Part shown: piece by piece, positions 54,527-64,000 of the stretch | Layout of the letters: each line of letters starts with the position of its first letter | How positions within the stretch are numbered: the first letter of the stretch is position 1 | Source of the DNA: Crenobacter intestini | GTDB taxonomy: Bacteria; Pseudomonadota; Gammaproteobacteria; Burkholderiales; Chromobacteriaceae | Direction: 5' to 3' | DNA: 64,000 bases | NCBI RefSeq assembly: GCF_004919095.1 | Contig: NZ_STGJ01000007.1 | Location: forward strand, 62,001 to 126,000 | Position numbers and translations under genes: made by a program | The notes under the pieces: model-generated | The model's database searches: none | The model's input: the letters and a program-made list of their open reading frames with translations, nothing else | Told to the model about the DNA's origin: nothing

Positions 54527-54928
54527 ATGTTGCGGCGACCGGCACCGGGGTTCAGCCTGCTCGAAGTGCTGGTCGCGCTCGCCCTGCTGGTACTGGCGGC
54601 CTTGCTCGGTGAGCAGTTGTTGTGGATAGGCCGGCAGAGTCTGGTAGACGCGCGGCAGCGAGCTCAGGCCTTGCAACTGGCAGAGCAGGAACTGGAGCGT
54701 TTGCGCGGGCGATACGGTGTCGTTCAGCCTCCCTGCCGGGAAAAAGGTGTGGAGCAGGGAACGCGTGACGAGCGCATCGGCGCTGCGGACTACCGGATAA
54801 GCTGGCAGGTGGATAGCCGCTGTTCGCCCGCGCGCCACCGGCTGACGGTCACCGTCGACTGGCCGGGCACGGGCGCACGGCAAAGCCTGCGCCTCTTCGC
54901 GGAAAGCGGCGATGCAGGCTGGCGCTAA
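54527..54928 (+). CDS. Minor pseudopilin, PilV/GspI-like
   Basis: This 133-residue protein has prepilin signal P-G-F-S-L-L-E-V-L-V-A-L-A-L-L and the A-L-Q-L-A-E-Q-E-L-E-R-L-R amphipathic helix typical of PilV/GspI. Two cysteines lie in the globular domain. Its ATG is 1 nt after the previous stop codon. It is last of the pseudopilin operon; no pilY1 or pilE follows here. Confidence 0.78.
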   Translation: MLRRPAPGFSLLEVLVALALLVLAALLGEQLLWIGRQSLVDARQRAQALQLAEQELERLRGRYGVVQPPCREKGVEQGTRDERIGAADYRISWQVDSRCSPARHRLTVTVDWPGTGARQSLRLFAESGDAGWR

Positions 54929-54937
54929 GGCGGATGC

Positions 54938-55303
54938 TTACTGGTAGAGCGGGTTGTGTGGATCGATCGCCTGGCCGTTCTTGCGCACGGTGTTCCACAC
55001 CGGGTAGGTGTGCAGTTCTTCGCGCAGTTGTTTGGCCAGTTGCGAGTAGCCGTCGGCGTTGCGTTGCAGCGAGTAGGCGCGCAGCAGCGCGATCTTGGCG
55101 GCGGTGTTGCCGGCGTCGCGCTTGAGCGCGTCGCGCAGCACCAGCACCGCGTCGTCGAGCCGGCCGTAGTGCAGGAACACCTCGGCTTCACCGACGGGGT
55201 CGATGCCGCGCTTGTGCGGGGGAACGAAATTCAACTGACGCCATAGCTTGCGCGCCGTATTGGCGCTGGCCTGTCCGGCAAGACTCGCGATCGCACTGAA
55301 CAT
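54938..55303 (-). CDS. Small TPR protein resembling the FimV C-terminal domain
   Basis: This 121-residue protein with no signal peptide has a helical core. The core V-G-E-A-E-V-F-L-H-Y-G-R-L-D-D-A-V-L-V-L has the A-x-V-x-x-x-Y-G-R-x-x-x-A pattern of the C-terminal FimV domain and TPR helices. FimV supports type IV pilus assembly through PilMNOP, so presence next to pilus genes fits. It is convergent with the pilV-like gene (9 bp apart). Confidence 0.6.
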   Translation of the reverse strand: MFSAIASLAGQASANTARKLWRQLNFVPPHKRGIDPVGEAEVFLHYGRLDDAVLVLRDALKRDAGNTAAKIALLRAYSLQRNADGYSQLAKQLREELHTYPVWNTVRKNGQAIDPHNPLYQ

Positions 55304-55370
55304 GACACCCCCCCGAATGTGGTAGCGGAGAAAAGATTACCAGCGTCCGGCGGGTGGCTCAATCGAAAAG

Positions 55371-56468
55371 CTACACTTTCAACGAGTGTTGTATAAATTT
55401 CCCGCAAAGTATGCTGTTTACAATATCAGTGGGCGCATTTGCCACAACAGCGTAGCCGATCTCCTTCAATAAAACATAGCGAACGCTTCCATTCTCAGCC
55501 TTTTTGTCGTGCGACATCAAGGACATCCAGCGCTCGGCACCCAGGTCCGGTGCTCGGGTCGGCAGGCCCGCCGCGGCGAGCAGGGTCTCGGTGCGAACGA
55601 CATCGTCATTGCTGATCCAGCCCAGCGCACGCGAGGTGTCGGCGGCGAGCAGCATGCCGGCGGCGACCGCCTCGCCGTGTAGCCATACGCCGAAACCGAG
55701 CCCCGCTTCGATCGCATGGCCGAAGGTATGGCCGAGGTTGAGCAGCGCGCGCACGCCCTGTTCCTTCTCGTCCTGGCCGACGATGTCGGCCTTCATCCGG
55801 CAGCAGTGTTCGACCGCGTACGCGAGCGCCTGCTTGTCGCGCGCGCGCAAGAGGGCCATGTTGTCTTCCAGCCAGCCAAAGAACGCCGCGTCGCCGAGCA
55901 GGCCGTACTTGACTACTTCGGCGAGGCCGGCCGACAGTTCGCGGTCGGGTAGGGTGTCGAGCAGGTCCATGTCGGCGATCACCGCGCGTGGCTGGTAGAA
56001 GGCGCCGATCATGTTCTTGCCCTGCGGGTGGTTGATCGCCGTCTTGCCGCCGACCGACGAGTCGACCTGCGCGAGCAGGGTGGTCGGTACCTGCACGAAG
56101 GGGACGCCACGCTGGTAGCAGGCGGCGGCGAAACCCGTCATGTCGCCGACCACGCCGCCGCCCAGCGCGATGAGCGCGGTCTTGCGTTCGCAGCCGGCCT
56201 TGAGCAGCGCGTCGAAAATGCGGTTGAGCGTCGCCCAGTCCTTGTAGTCCTCGCCGTCCGGCAACACGACGGTGAGCGTTTCCACCCCCTCGCGCGCAAG
56301 CGCGGCGCGCAGGCGTTCGAGGTAGAGCGGCGCGACCGTCTCGTTGCTGACGATCATCGCCTTCTGCTGCGGCAGCACGCGGGCGATCAGCCCGCCTTGG
56401 TCGAGCAGGCCCTGGCCGATATGGATGGGGTAGCGGGTATCCGGCAGGACAAGGTCGAGCGTTCTCAT
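55371..56468 (-). CDS. aroB: 3-dehydroquinate synthase
   Basis: This 365-residue NAD+- and metal-dependent enzyme performs the second step of the shikimate pathway. It has the motifs [22 protein letters not shown] and the metal-binding E-V-V-K-Y-G and [11 protein letters not shown]. It overlaps aroK by 4 nt (ATGA) and is the last gene of pilM-N-O-P-Q-aroK-aroB, an order conserved in many beta- and gammaproteobacteria. Confidence 0.96.
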   Translation of the reverse strand: MRTLDLVLPDTRYPIHIGQGLLDQGGLIARVLPQQKAMIVSNETVAPLYLERLRAALAREGVETLTVVLPDGEDYKDWATLNRIFDALLKAGCERKTALIALGGGVVGDMTGFAAACYQRGVPFVQVPTTLLAQVDSSVGGKTAINHPQGKNMIGAFYQPRAVIADMDLLDTLPDRELSAGLAEVVKYGLLGDAAFFGWLEDNMALLRARDKQALAYAVEHCCRMKADIVGQDEKEQGVRALLNLGHTFGHAIEAGLGFGVWLHGEAVAAGMLLAADTSRALGWISNDDVVRTETLLAAAGLPTRAPDLGAERWMSLMSHDKKAENGSVRYVLLKEIGYAVVANAPTDIVNSILCGKFIQHSLKV

Positions 56469-57013
56469 GCTTGGTCGGGCTCCGTGGGCGGCTTGGGGGG
56501 CTGGCCGAGGCGTTCTTCCAGCTGGCTGATCAGCAGGTTGACGTTCTGCTGGGTGGTGTCGATCACCAGGTCGGCGATCTCGCGGTACAGCGGGTCGCGC
56601 TCGGCGAACAGTTGCTCGAGCTTGCCGCGCGGATCGGCCGTCTGCAGCAGCGGACGGTTGGTGCAGTGCTGGGTGCGGGTCAGGATGTCGTCGATGCTGG
56701 CGCGCAGGTAGATCACCGTGCCATGCGCGGCGAGCTGGCGCCGGTTCTCCGGGTTGAGTACCGCGCCGCCGCCGGTCGCCAGCACGATGTTCTTGCGCTG
56801 GGCCAGTTCGGCGATCATTTGCCGCTCGCGTTCACGAAAACGCGCCTCGCCCTCGATGTCGAAGATGGTCGCGATGCGCACGCCGGTACGCGCCTCGATC
56901 TCGTGGTCCGAGTCGAAGAAGGTCTTGCCGTGGCGGCGCGCCAGCGCCCGGCCGACCGTCGTCTTGCCGGAGCCCATCAGGCCGACCAGAAAAAAATTGC
57001 CTGCCAGTTTCAT
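56465..57013 (-). CDS. aroK: Shikimate kinase
   Basis: This 182-residue P-loop kinase has [29 protein letters not shown] and the lid R-P-L-L. The start is taken at ATG 57013; in-frame ATGs at 57022 and 57037 are possible and none has a strong ribosome-binding site. It lies 38 bp after pilQ. Confidence 0.94.
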   Translation of the reverse strand: MKLAGNFFLVGLMGSGKTTVGRALARRHGKTFFDSDHEIEARTGVRIATIFDIEGEARFRERERQMIAELAQRKNIVLATGGGAVLNPENRRQLAAHGTVIYLRASIDDILTRTQHCTNRPLLQTADPRGKLEQLFAERDPLYREIADLVIDTTQQNVNLLISQLEERLGQPPKPPTEPDQA

Positions 57014-57051
57014 GGCAGGCATTGTACCGGATGTCATGAGACGGTGTCGCC

Positions 57052-59160
57052 TCAGCGGACCAGCGCTTCGCTCTCGATGATGCGCGGGGTCAGGAAGACC
57101 AGCATCTCGCGCCGCTCGCTCTTCTTGCCGTTGCTGCGGAACAGGTGGCCGAGCACCGGGATGTCGCCCAGCAGCGGTACCTTGGTGACAGTGTCGCTCT
57201 GGTCCTGCACATAGATGCCGCCGATCACCACGGTGCCGCCGTTCTCGATGCGTACCTGCGTCTTCACCTCGCGCTTGTCGATCGCGGGTTCGCTCAGGTT
57301 GTCGAGGAACTTCGGCGCGTCCTTGTTGATCTGGATGTCGAGGATCAGCTCTTCTTCCGGCGTGATCTGCGGGGTGACCTCGAGCACCAGCGCGGCTTCC
57401 TTGAACTGGGTCTCGGTGCCGTTGTCGCTGACCGTCTTGTACGGGATCTCGGTGCCTTCCTTGATGATCGCCTTGGTGCGGTCGGCGGTCAGCACGCGCG
57501 GGCTGGAGATGATCTTCGAGTTGCCCTGCTGCTGCGACGCCTGCAGCTCCAAGCCGATGATCGAGCTTGCGCCCTTGTAGATCACGCCCAAGCTGCCGGT
57601 GGCACCGGTGATCGGCAGGTTGACGTTGGGCGGTGTCGGCAGGGTGGCGCCCCCCCCGCCCGGCTGGGTGATGTTGCCCGAGCCGATGCCGGAGCCGACC
57701 GAGGTGTCGCCGCCGACCTTGGCGAAGCCCAGCTTGACGCCGAGGTCGCGCTGGAAGGTGTCGCGCGCCTCGACGATGCGCGCCTCGATCAGCACCTGCT
57801 TGGACGGCTTGTCGATGATGCGCAGCACGTCGCGGATCTCTGAGAGCACTTGCGGCTTGTCGCGCACGATCAGCTGGTTGGTCTTGGCGTCCGCGTACGC
57901 CGACGCGGCCTGTGCGCCCTGGCTGCTTGCCTGTGGCTTGTCCTTGTCGCCGCCGCCGATCGGCACCAGGCCGCGCACCGCGGCCATCACGTCCTCGACC
58001 GAGCGGTACTTGATCTTGAAGATCTCGGTGACCAGCGGCTCCTGCAGCGTGGTTGCCGCACGTACTTCGGCGGCCTGCTTGGCCATCTCGATCATTTCCG
58101 CCTGCGGGGCGACGCGGATCACGTTGCCGACCTGGCGCTTGGCGAGCCCTTTTTGCTGCAGCACGAGTTCCAGCGCCTGGTCCCACGGCACGTTCTTCAG
58201 CACCAGCGTCACGTTGCCGCTGACCGAGTCGCCGGTGACCAGGTTGAAGCCGGCGAATTCGGCCAGCGTCTGCAGCACGACGCGCACGTCGACGTTCTGG
58301 AAGTTCAGCGACAGCTTGTCGCCCTTGTAGGCGGGCTTGTCCTGCGCGGCGAGCGCGGCGTTCGCCTGCTCGCGGCTGAGCTTGCGCACTTCGACGACCA
58401 GCTGGCGGTCGGTCTGATAAGAGGAATAGTCCCATTCGCCGTTGTTCTGCAGCACGATGCGGCTGCCACGGCCGGCGGCGGCCGCGTCGACGCGCTGCAC
58501 CGGCGTCGCGAAGTCGGCCACGTCCAGGTTGCGCGCGAGGCGGGCCGGCAGCGGCGCGCCGACGCTGACCGTCAGCGCGCGGCCGCTGCGGTTGATGTCG
58601 GTACTGGCGCCGGCGGGCAGGTCGACGACGAGCTTGCCCGCGCCGTCTGCGCCGCGCCGGAAGTCGATCTGGCCAACCTCGTAGCCGCTGGCTGCACGGG
58701 TGTTCAGCGGGGCGATGGTCGGTGCCGGCATCGGCGCGGCCGCAGGGGCGGGCGCGGTGACGCTCGCCGGCGCCTGCGCGCCGCCCAGGCTGACCAGCAC
58801 GCGGTTGCCGTCGGTACGGGTGCGGTAGGGGGCCGCCTGCGTCAGCGACAGGACCACGCGGCTGCGGCCGCCGGCTTCGACGACGGTGGCGCCGGAGAGC
58901 AGCGGGCCGGGCAGCGGCTGGCTCTGCTTGAGGGTGCTTGCGGTGCCCGCGAAGTCGAAGGCGATGCGCGGCGGGTTGCTCAGCGCGAAGCTCTGCGGCA
59001 GGGCGGCCGGGCCGGTCAGGGTGATCGCCAGCTCCTGGGCGCCGCCCTGGTTGCGCAGCACCTCGATGCCGGTGATGGTGTTGCCGGCGGCCCACAGGAG
59101 TTGCGAGGCGCCCAGCAGGGCCAGCGAGCCGGCCAGGGTCGTCAGTTGCGTGCTTTTCAT
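57052..59160 (-). CDS. pilQ: Type IV pilus secretin PilQ
   Basis: This 702-residue outer-membrane secretin has a signal peptide ending at L-L-W-A-A and two AMIN domains (about 30-240) that bind peptidoglycan. Secretin/TonB short N-terminal and N-domains follow ([15 protein letters not shown]), then the secretin pore with [15 protein letters not shown] Gly-rich loop ([16 protein letters not shown]) interrupts the pore domain. Start ATG 59160 overlaps pilP by 4 nt. Confidence 0.96.
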   Translation of the reverse strand: MKSTQLTTLAGSLALLGASQLLWAAGNTITGIEVLRNQGGAQELAITLTGPAALPQSFALSNPPRIAFDFAGTASTLKQSQPLPGPLLSGATVVEAGGRSRVVLSLTQAAPYRTRTDGNRVLVSLGGAQAPASVTAPAPAAAPMPAPTIAPLNTRAASGYEVGQIDFRRGADGAGKLVVDLPAGASTDINRSGRALTVSVGAPLPARLARNLDVADFATPVQRVDAAAAGRGSRIVLQNNGEWDYSSYQTDRQLVVEVRKLSREQANAALAAQDKPAYKGDKLSLNFQNVDVRVVLQTLAEFAGFNLVTGDSVSGNVTLVLKNVPWDQALELVLQQKGLAKRQVGNVIRVAPQAEMIEMAKQAAEVRAATTLQEPLVTEIFKIKYRSVEDVMAAVRGLVPIGGGDKDKPQASSQGAQAASAYADAKTNQLIVRDKPQVLSEIRDVLRIIDKPSKQVLIEARIVEARDTFQRDLGVKLGFAKVGGDTSVGSGIGSGNITQPGGGGATLPTPPNVNLPITGATGSLGVIYKGASSIIGLELQASQQQGNSKIISSPRVLTADRTKAIIKEGTEIPYKTVSDNGTETQFKEAALVLEVTPQITPEEELILDIQINKDAPKFLDNLSEPAIDKREVKTQVRIENGGTVVIGGIYVQDQSDTVTKVPLLGDIPVLGHLFRSNGKKSERREMLVFLTPRIIESEALVR

Positions 59161-59684
59161 TTGGTTTGCCCTTGTCCTTGTTCCTGGGTCAGCAGCAGTT
59201 CCGTGTCGCGGCGGACCCACTCGCCGTTGGCGTCTTCGACGGTCTCGCTCAGGCGCAGGGCGTCCGGCGTGATGTCGGTGACGCGGCCGAAGTTGCTGCC
59301 GATGAAGCTGCCGGCGCGGACCGTGTAGACGACGCCGTCGGGTGCCTGGATCAGCGCGTGGCGGACGCCCTTGATTTGCAGGCTGCCGATCATCTTCAGG
59401 CGTTCGAGGTCGTAGTTTTCCAGCGCGTCACGCGGCCGGCTCAGGTCGGGCGCATTGGCGGCGTTGCGCCCGGCCAGCTTGAGGCGAGCCGCGTCGAACG
59501 GCGAGGGCAGGCCGTAGGCGGTGAATTCGGCGCTTTGCGCCTGCGGCAGCGCCGGGATCGGCTCGACCTGTCCCTTGATGTCGCGGTCCTGCGCCTGCAT
59601 CCACTGGTCCAGGTCGTCCGGGCCGGCCGAACAGCCGGTGATCAGGGCGGCGGCGGCCGTGCAGAGGAAGAAGCGGGTGTTCAT
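59157..59684 (-). CDS. pilP: Type IV pilus lipoprotein PilP
   Basis: This 175-residue inner-membrane lipoprotein has lipobox L-I-T-G-C. A disordered linker is followed by a beta domain ending with the PilP motif [18 protein letters not shown]. It connects the PilNO inner-membrane ring to PilQ. Overlaps pilO and pilQ by 4 nt each. Confidence 0.94.
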   Translation of the reverse strand: MNTRFFLCTAAAALITGCSAGPDDLDQWMQAQDRDIKGQVEPIPALPQAQSAEFTAYGLPSPFDAARLKLAGRNAANAPDLSRPRDALENYDLERLKMIGSLQIKGVRHALIQAPDGVVYTVRAGSFIGSNFGRVTDITPDALRLSETVEDANGEWVRRDTELLLTQEQGQGQTK

Positions 59685-60307
59685 GGCTTGGCCCCCTGGC
59701 TCTGCGCCTGCTGTTGCGCCATCTTCTCTTCGGGCTCCAGTGTGCGGTAGGTCTTGGCGATCGCCTGCATGGTGAGCCGCCCGTCCTTGCCGCCCGGCGT
59801 CAGCGTGATGTTGTTAAGCGTGACGATGCGCGGCATCTTGGAGAGGTCGGACACGAAGGTGGCGAGGTCGCTGTAGCTGCCGGTCAGGCGGATCTCGATC
59901 GGCAGTTCGGCAAGCTCGGGGCCGGCGACTTCCTGGCCGGGGCGGAACAGTTCGAACTGCAGGCCGCGGCCGACGCCGGCCTGGTTGATCTCGGCGAGCA
60001 CCGACGCCATTTCCGCCTTGGTCGGCAGCTGGCGCAGCAGGCTGCCGTAGCTCTTCTCGATCTCGGCGAGCTGCGCCTGCAGCACTTCGAGGTTGGCGAG
60101 CTGGCGGCGCTTGTCGGTGTAGCTGGTTTTCAGCTCGGCCTCGCGCGCCTCGGCGGCGGCGATCTCGTCGCGCTGCGGGCCCAACAGCAGGAACCAGGCG
60201 GCGACGAGCAGCGCCGCCACCATCACCGCGAGCAGGCCGAACTGGCGTGCGCGCGGCCAGTCGGGCGCGGTCTTGAGGTCGAGGTTGCGCAATTCGTCGA
60301 GCGTCAT
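59681..60307 (-). CDS. pilO: Type IV pilus assembly protein PilO
   Basis: This 208-residue bitopic protein has a short cytoplasmic N terminus, a helix at about 24-46, a coiled coil to about 95, then a ferredoxin-like periplasmic domain (E-I-R-L-T-G-S-Y-S-D-L-A-T-F). It forms the alignment complex with PilN and PilP. Confidence 0.94.
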   Translation of the reverse strand: MTLDELRNLDLKTAPDWPRARQFGLLAVMVAALLVAAWFLLLGPQRDEIAAAEAREAELKTSYTDKRRQLANLEVLQAQLAEIEKSYGSLLRQLPTKAEMASVLAEINQAGVGRGLQFELFRPGQEVAGPELAELPIEIRLTGSYSDLATFVSDLSKMPRIVTLNNITLTPGGKDGRLTMQAIAKTYRTLEPEEKMAQQQAQSQGAKP

Positions 60308-60891
60308 GGCTTGGCTCCTTGTGCCGGTGCGGCAGGCGTGGCCTGCACGTCACGCGCCTTCAGGCTGACCGTCAGGCTGAACTCGCTGGTGCGCAGGTTG
60401 CCCTGCGGCGCCGCCTTGACCTCGATCAGCACCGGGTTGGCGAACACGGCAGAGTTGCCCAGCTGGCTCATGTAGTTGGAGACGCGGGCACCGGAGAGCG
60501 CGAAGCCGCTGATCGCGACGGAGCGGTCGGTCTGCTTGAAGTCCTTCAGGTAGACGCCCTCGGGCAGGTCGCGCACCAGCGCGTCGAACAGCAGCACCGC
60601 CTCGACGCGTCCCTCCTGCAGGCGCATCGCCATGTCCTTGCGTGCCAGGAGCGCGGCCTTCTGTGCTCGCAGCGTCTCGACCTTGCCCAGCCGCGCCGTC
60701 ATCATGGCTATCGCGTCGTCGAGGCGCTGGTTGCGGGCGAGCTGCGCGTCGAGGCTTGCGCCCTGCCACAGGTAGGCGCCGGCGATCAGCACGCCGGCGA
60801 GGCCGAGCGCACCGGCCAGATAAAGCTGGAAGGTCTTGCGGTGCGCCGCTTTTCTCAGTTCGCGGTAGGGGAGCAGGTTGATGCGGATCAT
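60304..60891 (-). CDS. pilN: Type IV pilus assembly protein PilN
   Basis: This 195-residue bitopic protein has the conserved N-terminal I-R-I-N-L-L-P-Y-R-E, which inserts in PilM. A membrane helix lies at about 22-42, then a coiled coil and a periplasmic ferredoxin-like fold. Its ATG shares one base with the pilM stop codon (TGATG). Confidence 0.95.
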   Translation of the reverse strand: MIRINLLPYRELRKAAHRKTFQLYLAGALGLAGVLIAGAYLWQGASLDAQLARNQRLDDAIAMMTARLGKVETLRAQKAALLARKDMAMRLQEGRVEAVLLFDALVRDLPEGVYLKDFKQTDRSVAISGFALSGARVSNYMSQLGNSAVFANPVLIEVKAAPQGNLRTSEFSLTVSLKARDVQATPAAPAQGAKP

Positions 60892-62006
60892 CAGTCGAAC
60901 CTCCTCAGCGCGAGTCCGCTGGCGACCAGCAGCGAGGGTGCGTCGAGCAGCAGCTCGCGCAGCGCGATGCCCGGTGCCTGCGTCATCGAAGTGAACGGGT
61001 TGGCGATCATCGTGCTGATCTGGGTGCGCAGCGCGACGGCGTCGTCCAGCCCGGTCAGCATGCTCGAGCCGCCGGCGAGCAGGATGTAGTCGACGCGCAG
61101 GTACTGCGACACGCTGACCGTGGTGTAGAAGAACTGCAGCGCGCGCTGGATTTCCTGCGCGAGCGAGTCGACGAAGGGCTGCAAAAGCTCGGACTCGTAG
61201 CCTTCGGGCAGTAGCATCGAGCGTTTGCCCTTCTCGGCCTCTTCCTGGGTGAGGCCGTAGCGGCGTTGCACTTCGCGGGTCAGCTGCATGCCGCCGAACG
61301 CCTGTTCGCGGAAGTAGAGCTGTTGGCCGTTGCGAACCACCAAACAGTGGATCTTGGTCGCGCCGATGTCGAACAGCGCGAAGGTCTGGTTGAAGCCCTG
61401 GTCGGGCAGTTGCTGCTGCAACTGCTCGAACGCGGTGAGCATCGCGAACGCCTCGACGTCCATCACCGCGACTTCGAAACCGGCCATCTCGGCGACCGCG
61501 ACGCGCTCCTCGACCTTCTCCTTGCGCGACGCGCAGATCAGCACGTCCAGGTCGTCCGCCTGGGTGGCGGACGGCCCCAGCACCTGGAAGTCGAGGTTCA
61601 CCTCGTCAAGCGGGAAGGGGATGTACTGGCCGGCCTCGCTCTCGACCTGGAACTCGAGGTCGTTGCGGTCCTGCGTCGCCGGGATCAGGATCTTCTTGTA
61701 GATCGCCATCGTCGTCGGCAGCGCCAGCGCGACGCGCCGGCTCGGGCTGCCCAGGCGCGCGCGGGCGCGGCGCAGCGTGTCGGCGACAGCGTCCACGTCG
61801 CCGATGTTGCCTTCGCTGACCGCGTCGCGCGGCAGCGGCTCGATGACGTAGCGCTCGAGCTGCAGCGTCCTGCCGACGCGGCCGATCTCGACCATCTTCA
61901 CGGCCGTCGCGCTGATGTCTACGCCGATCAGTCCGTCGGCGCGGGGGGCAAAGCGGCCGAGCAGCCGGCCGATCGCCTGCGGAAATTCCAGTTTTCCACG
62001 GGGCAT
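60891..62006 (-). CDS. pilM: Type IV pilus assembly ATPase-like protein PilM
   Basis: This 371-residue cytoplasmic actin-like (FtsA-fold) protein has I-G-V-D-I-S-A-T-A-V-K-M-V-E-I at the phosphate-1 site, F-D-I-G-A-T-K-I-H at phosphate-2 and L-A-G-G-S-S-M-L-T-G at the adenosine site. It binds the PilN N terminus. It heads the pil-aro operon and is divergent from the penicillin-binding protein gene, with 139 bp between the start codons. Confidence 0.95.
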   Translation of the reverse strand: MPRGKLEFPQAIGRLLGRFAPRADGLIGVDISATAVKMVEIGRVGRTLQLERYVIEPLPRDAVSEGNIGDVDAVADTLRRARARLGSPSRRVALALPTTMAIYKKILIPATQDRNDLEFQVESEAGQYIPFPLDEVNLDFQVLGPSATQADDLDVLICASRKEKVEERVAVAEMAGFEVAVMDVEAFAMLTAFEQLQQQLPDQGFNQTFALFDIGATKIHCLVVRNGQQLYFREQAFGGMQLTREVQRRYGLTQEEAEKGKRSMLLPEGYESELLQPFVDSLAQEIQRALQFFYTTVSVSQYLRVDYILLAGGSSMLTGLDDAVALRTQISTMIANPFTSMTQAPGIALRELLLDAPSLLVASGLALRRFD

Positions 62007-62111
62007 GCGTTGTTTTCAGCCCCCTTGTGACCGCGGGGGTCTGCCTCCCTTGTAATGAATCCGCCAATCGCCGCAGCCGGGAACTTTGCCCTGCCGCTGA
62101 CGTGAAACCGG

Positions 62112-62117
62112 TATAAT
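62112..62117 (+). promoter_or_regulatory. -10 element of the penicillin-binding protein gene
   Basis: A consensus TATAAT hexamer lies 28 bp before the ATG at 62146. No convincing -35 hexamer is seen at 16-18 bp. Confidence 0.5.
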
Positions 62118-62145
62118 CAGCCTTCGATTTTTATTGCCAAACACC

Positions 62146-64000
62146 ATGTTGCAGAGAATTCTCAAGGTCATCCTCGGCGTCGTGATCGGCGTTTCCACCC
62201 TGGCGGCCGGTGTGCTGGCCGTGGCTGTCCTCGTGACCTGGCCCCGGCTGCCCAGCCTCGACGTGCTCACCGACTACCGCCCGAAGGTGCCGCTGCGCGT
62301 TTACGCGGCCGGCGGCGAGCTGATCGGGGAATTCGGCGAAGAACGACGCTCTTTCACCAGAATTCACGACATTCCACCGCTGATGAAGAATGCGTTGTTG
62401 TCCGCTGAGGACGAACGCTTTTACCAGCATGGCGGCGTAGATTATGTCGGTGTTCTTAGGGCGGCCTTGGGCAACATAGTATCTGGATATAGCCGGTCGG
62501 GTGCAAGCACGATCACCATGCAGGTTGCTAAAAACTTTTTCCTATCCAGTGAAAAGACGTTTACCCGCAAATTCAATGAAGCGCTGCTTGCGTTCAAGAT
62601 CGAGCACACGCTCAGCAAGGACCAGATCCTCGAGCTTTACCTGAACCAGATCTATCTCGGCCAGCGCGCGTACGGTTTTGCCGCCGCCTCGCAGGCCTAT
62701 TTCGGCAAGCCGCTGAAAGACTTGAACATTTCGCAGTACGCGATGCTGGCCGGCCTGCCCAAGGCGCCGTCCTCGTACAACCCTGTGGTCAATCCGCAAC
62801 GCGCCCGTCTGCGCCAACTATACGTGCTGCGCCGCATGCACGAGTTGGGCTATATCAATACCGCGCAATATGAGGCGGCCAAGCAGGCGCCGCTCGAACT
62901 GGCGTCGCCCGGACGCGACACCGGCGTGCCGGCGCAGTTCGTCGCCGAGCTGGTCCGCCAGGCGATGTACGACAAGTACAAGGACGCCGCGTATACCGAA
63001 GGCTTCCGCGTCTACACCACCATCGACGCGGCCAACCAGCGCTGGGCGTTCGACAGCCTGCGCGCCGGCCTGATGGACTACGACCGCAAGCTTGGCTACC
63101 GCGGCCCGGAATCCTTCGTCGACCTGGGCGCGCTGACCGAGGACCGCGACGAGGCGCTCGACGAGGCGCTGTCGTCGATCCGCGACAGTGGCCAGCTCGA
63201 GCCGGGTGTCGTGCTCGAGGCGTCGCCGTCCGAGGTCAAGGTCTACCTGCGCGGCGGGCGCTTCGCCCGCGTCAAGGGCGAGGGTCTCGCCTTCGCGCGG
63301 CGCGCGCTCTCCAGCAAGCTGACCCCGGCCCAGCAGATCCGCCCGGGCGCGGTGGTGCGCATCCAGCCCAACAGCAAGGGGCAATGGGAAATCACGCAGA
63401 TGCCCGAGGTCGAGGGCGCGTTCGTGTCGATGGATCCGCATAACGGCGCGATCCGCTCGCTGGTCGGCGGCTTCGACTTCAACCGCCGCAGCTTCAACCA
63501 TGTGACGCAGGCGTGGCGCCAGCCCGGTTCGACCTTCAAGCCCTTCATCTACTCGGCGGGGCTGGACCGCGGCTTCACCGCGTCGACCTTCATCAACGAC
63601 GCGCCCCTGTCGATCGACCCGGCCAGCATCGGTGGCCAGCGCTGGGAGCCGAAGAACGACGACAACCGCTACGCGGGGATGATCACCATGCGCCGCGCGC
63701 TCGCGCTGTCGAAGAACATGGTGTCGATCCGCATCCTGCAGGGCATCGGCACCGACTACGGCCAGCAGTACGCGTCGCGCTTCGGTTTCGCGGCGAAGAA
63801 CAACCCGGCTTATCTCACGATGGCGCTGGGCGCCGGCATGGTCACTCCGCTGCAGATGGCCGAGGCGTATTCGGTGCTCGCCAACGGCGGCTACCGCACC
63901 CGCGCCTACTTCATCGACCGCATCGAGGACATCGACGGCCGGGTGATCGCGCGCACCTCGCCGCAGGTTGCAGGCCAGGGCGCGCCGCAGGTGATCGACC
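62146..64000 (+). CDS. mrcA: Class A penicillin-binding protein 1A (partial, runs past window end)
   Basis: The first 618 codons of a bifunctional peptidoglycan synthase are present. A membrane helix lies at about 5-31. The GT51 glycosyltransferase has E88 (S-A-E-D-E-R-F-Y-Q-H-G-G) and Q-V-A-K-N-F-F-L. An OB-type insert precedes the transpeptidase domain with S462-x-x-K465 (P-G-S-T-F-K-P-F) and S522-K-N524. The KTG motif should lie beyond the window. The frame is open to position 64000. Adjacency to pilM is typical for mrcA/ponA in proteobacteria. Confidence 0.95.
   Translation, partial: MLQRILKVILGVVIGVSTLAAGVLAVAVLVTWPRLPSLDVLTDYRPKVPLRVYAAGGELIGEFGEERRSFTRIHDIPPLMKNALLSAEDERFYQHGGVDYVGVLRAALGNIVSGYSRSGASTITMQVAKNFFLSSEKTFTRKFNEALLAFKIEHTLSKDQILELYLNQIYLGQRAYGFAAASQAYFGKPLKDLNISQYAMLAGLPKAPSSYNPVVNPQRARLRQLYVLRRMHELGYINTAQYEAAKQAPLELASPGRDTGVPAQFVAELVRQAMYDKYKDAAYTEGFRVYTTIDAANQRWAFDSLRAGLMDYDRKLGYRGPESFVDLGALTEDRDEALDEALSSIRDSGQLEPGVVLEASPSEVKVYLRGGRFARVKGEGLAFARRALSSKLTPAQQIRPGAVVRIQPNSKGQWEITQMPEVEGAFVSMDPHNGAIRSLVGGFDFNRRSFNHVTQAWRQPGSTFKPFIYSAGLDRGFTASTFINDAPLSIDPASIGGQRWEPKNDDNRYAGMITMRRALALSKNMVSIRILQGIGTDYGQQYASRFGFAAKNNPAYLTMALGAGMVTPLQMAEAYSVLANGGYRTRAYFIDRIEDIDGRVIARTSPQVAGQGAPQVID

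Noticed and set aside
62016-62270. Small minus-strand frame between pilM and the penicillin-binding protein gene
   Set aside because: It overlaps the start of the penicillin-binding protein antisense and shows no recognisable domain.

Overview
The window comes from a GC-rich Gram-negative genome. Most genes use strongly G/C-ending codons. Gene content points to a betaproteobacterium, plausibly Neisseriales/Chromobacteriaceae: pilMNOPQ-aroK-aroB, DUF2782-thrB beside polA, a permease-less EIIA(Man)-HPr-EI phosphotransfer chain, hemF, msbA with LPS-core glycosyltransferases, and an Lpp/OprI-type lipoprotein. The taxonomic placement is an inference from synteny.

Region 1 (about 100-13982) is the most interesting part: an apparently complete sulfoquinovose (SQ) catabolic locus. 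It encodes a GPH-family sugar importer, a LacI-family regulator, an SDR (SQ dehydrogenase candidate), a GH31 sulfoquinovosidase with the sulfonate-binding residues K248/E274/R287/W290/Y498, a beta-hydroxyacid dehydrogenase (sulfolactaldehyde reductase candidate), an SMP-30 lactonase, an aldose-1-epimerase-like mutarotase, an HpcH/HpaI aldolase, an IlvD/Edd dehydratase, a KdgM/OmpL-like outer-membrane channel and a TauE/SafE exporter. The core is the sulfo-Entner-Doudoroff route. The periphery and last step resemble the E. coli yih system, so the predicted end product is DHPS rather than sulfolactate and the route would be redox-neutral. Palindromes with an AGCGCT core lie before four of the transcription units, with a weaker match before the regulator gene. 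FNR-type boxes (one perfect, one 9/10) lie upstream of the importer and between the porin and exporter.

Region 2 (13987-31341) holds a DUF2721 membrane protein; a hybrid histidine kinase coupled to an HD-GYP response regulator; a tightly overlapping operon of PPC-domain protein, ECF transporter (S, T and two ATPases with complementary degenerate motifs) and DsrE-like protein; an L,D-transpeptidase convergent with an Lpp-like lipoprotein; a small copper-type cluster (DUF305, DUF411, Cys/His-rich protein); a MOSC protein; hemF; a CHASE4-type GGDEF/EAL protein; and two UPF0324 (YeiH-type) transporters. A divergent LysR regulator (31472-32332) follows across a palindromic operator.

Region 3 (32387-44110) is mostly housekeeping: a membrane GGDEF protein, thrB, DUF2782, a LOG-family protein, polA, a Dcu-type C4-dicarboxylate transporter whose ribosome-binding site lies in a terminator-like hairpin, cysG, and EIIA/HPr/EI.

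Region 4 (44127-52373) is an LPS/O-antigen locus: GT9, MsbA, four further glycosyltransferases, an O-antigen ligase and a decayed O-acetyltransferase pseudogene. Base composition falls sharply from about 49500, inside one glycosyltransferase gene, to about 52400, which marks a recently exchanged segment.

Region 5 (52455-64000) carries minor pseudopilin genes, a FimV-like small TPR protein, aroB-aroK-pilQPONM on the minus strand, and the first part of a divergent class A penicillin-binding protein gene that runs off the window. No tRNA, rRNA, CRISPR array or insertion sequence was recognised.
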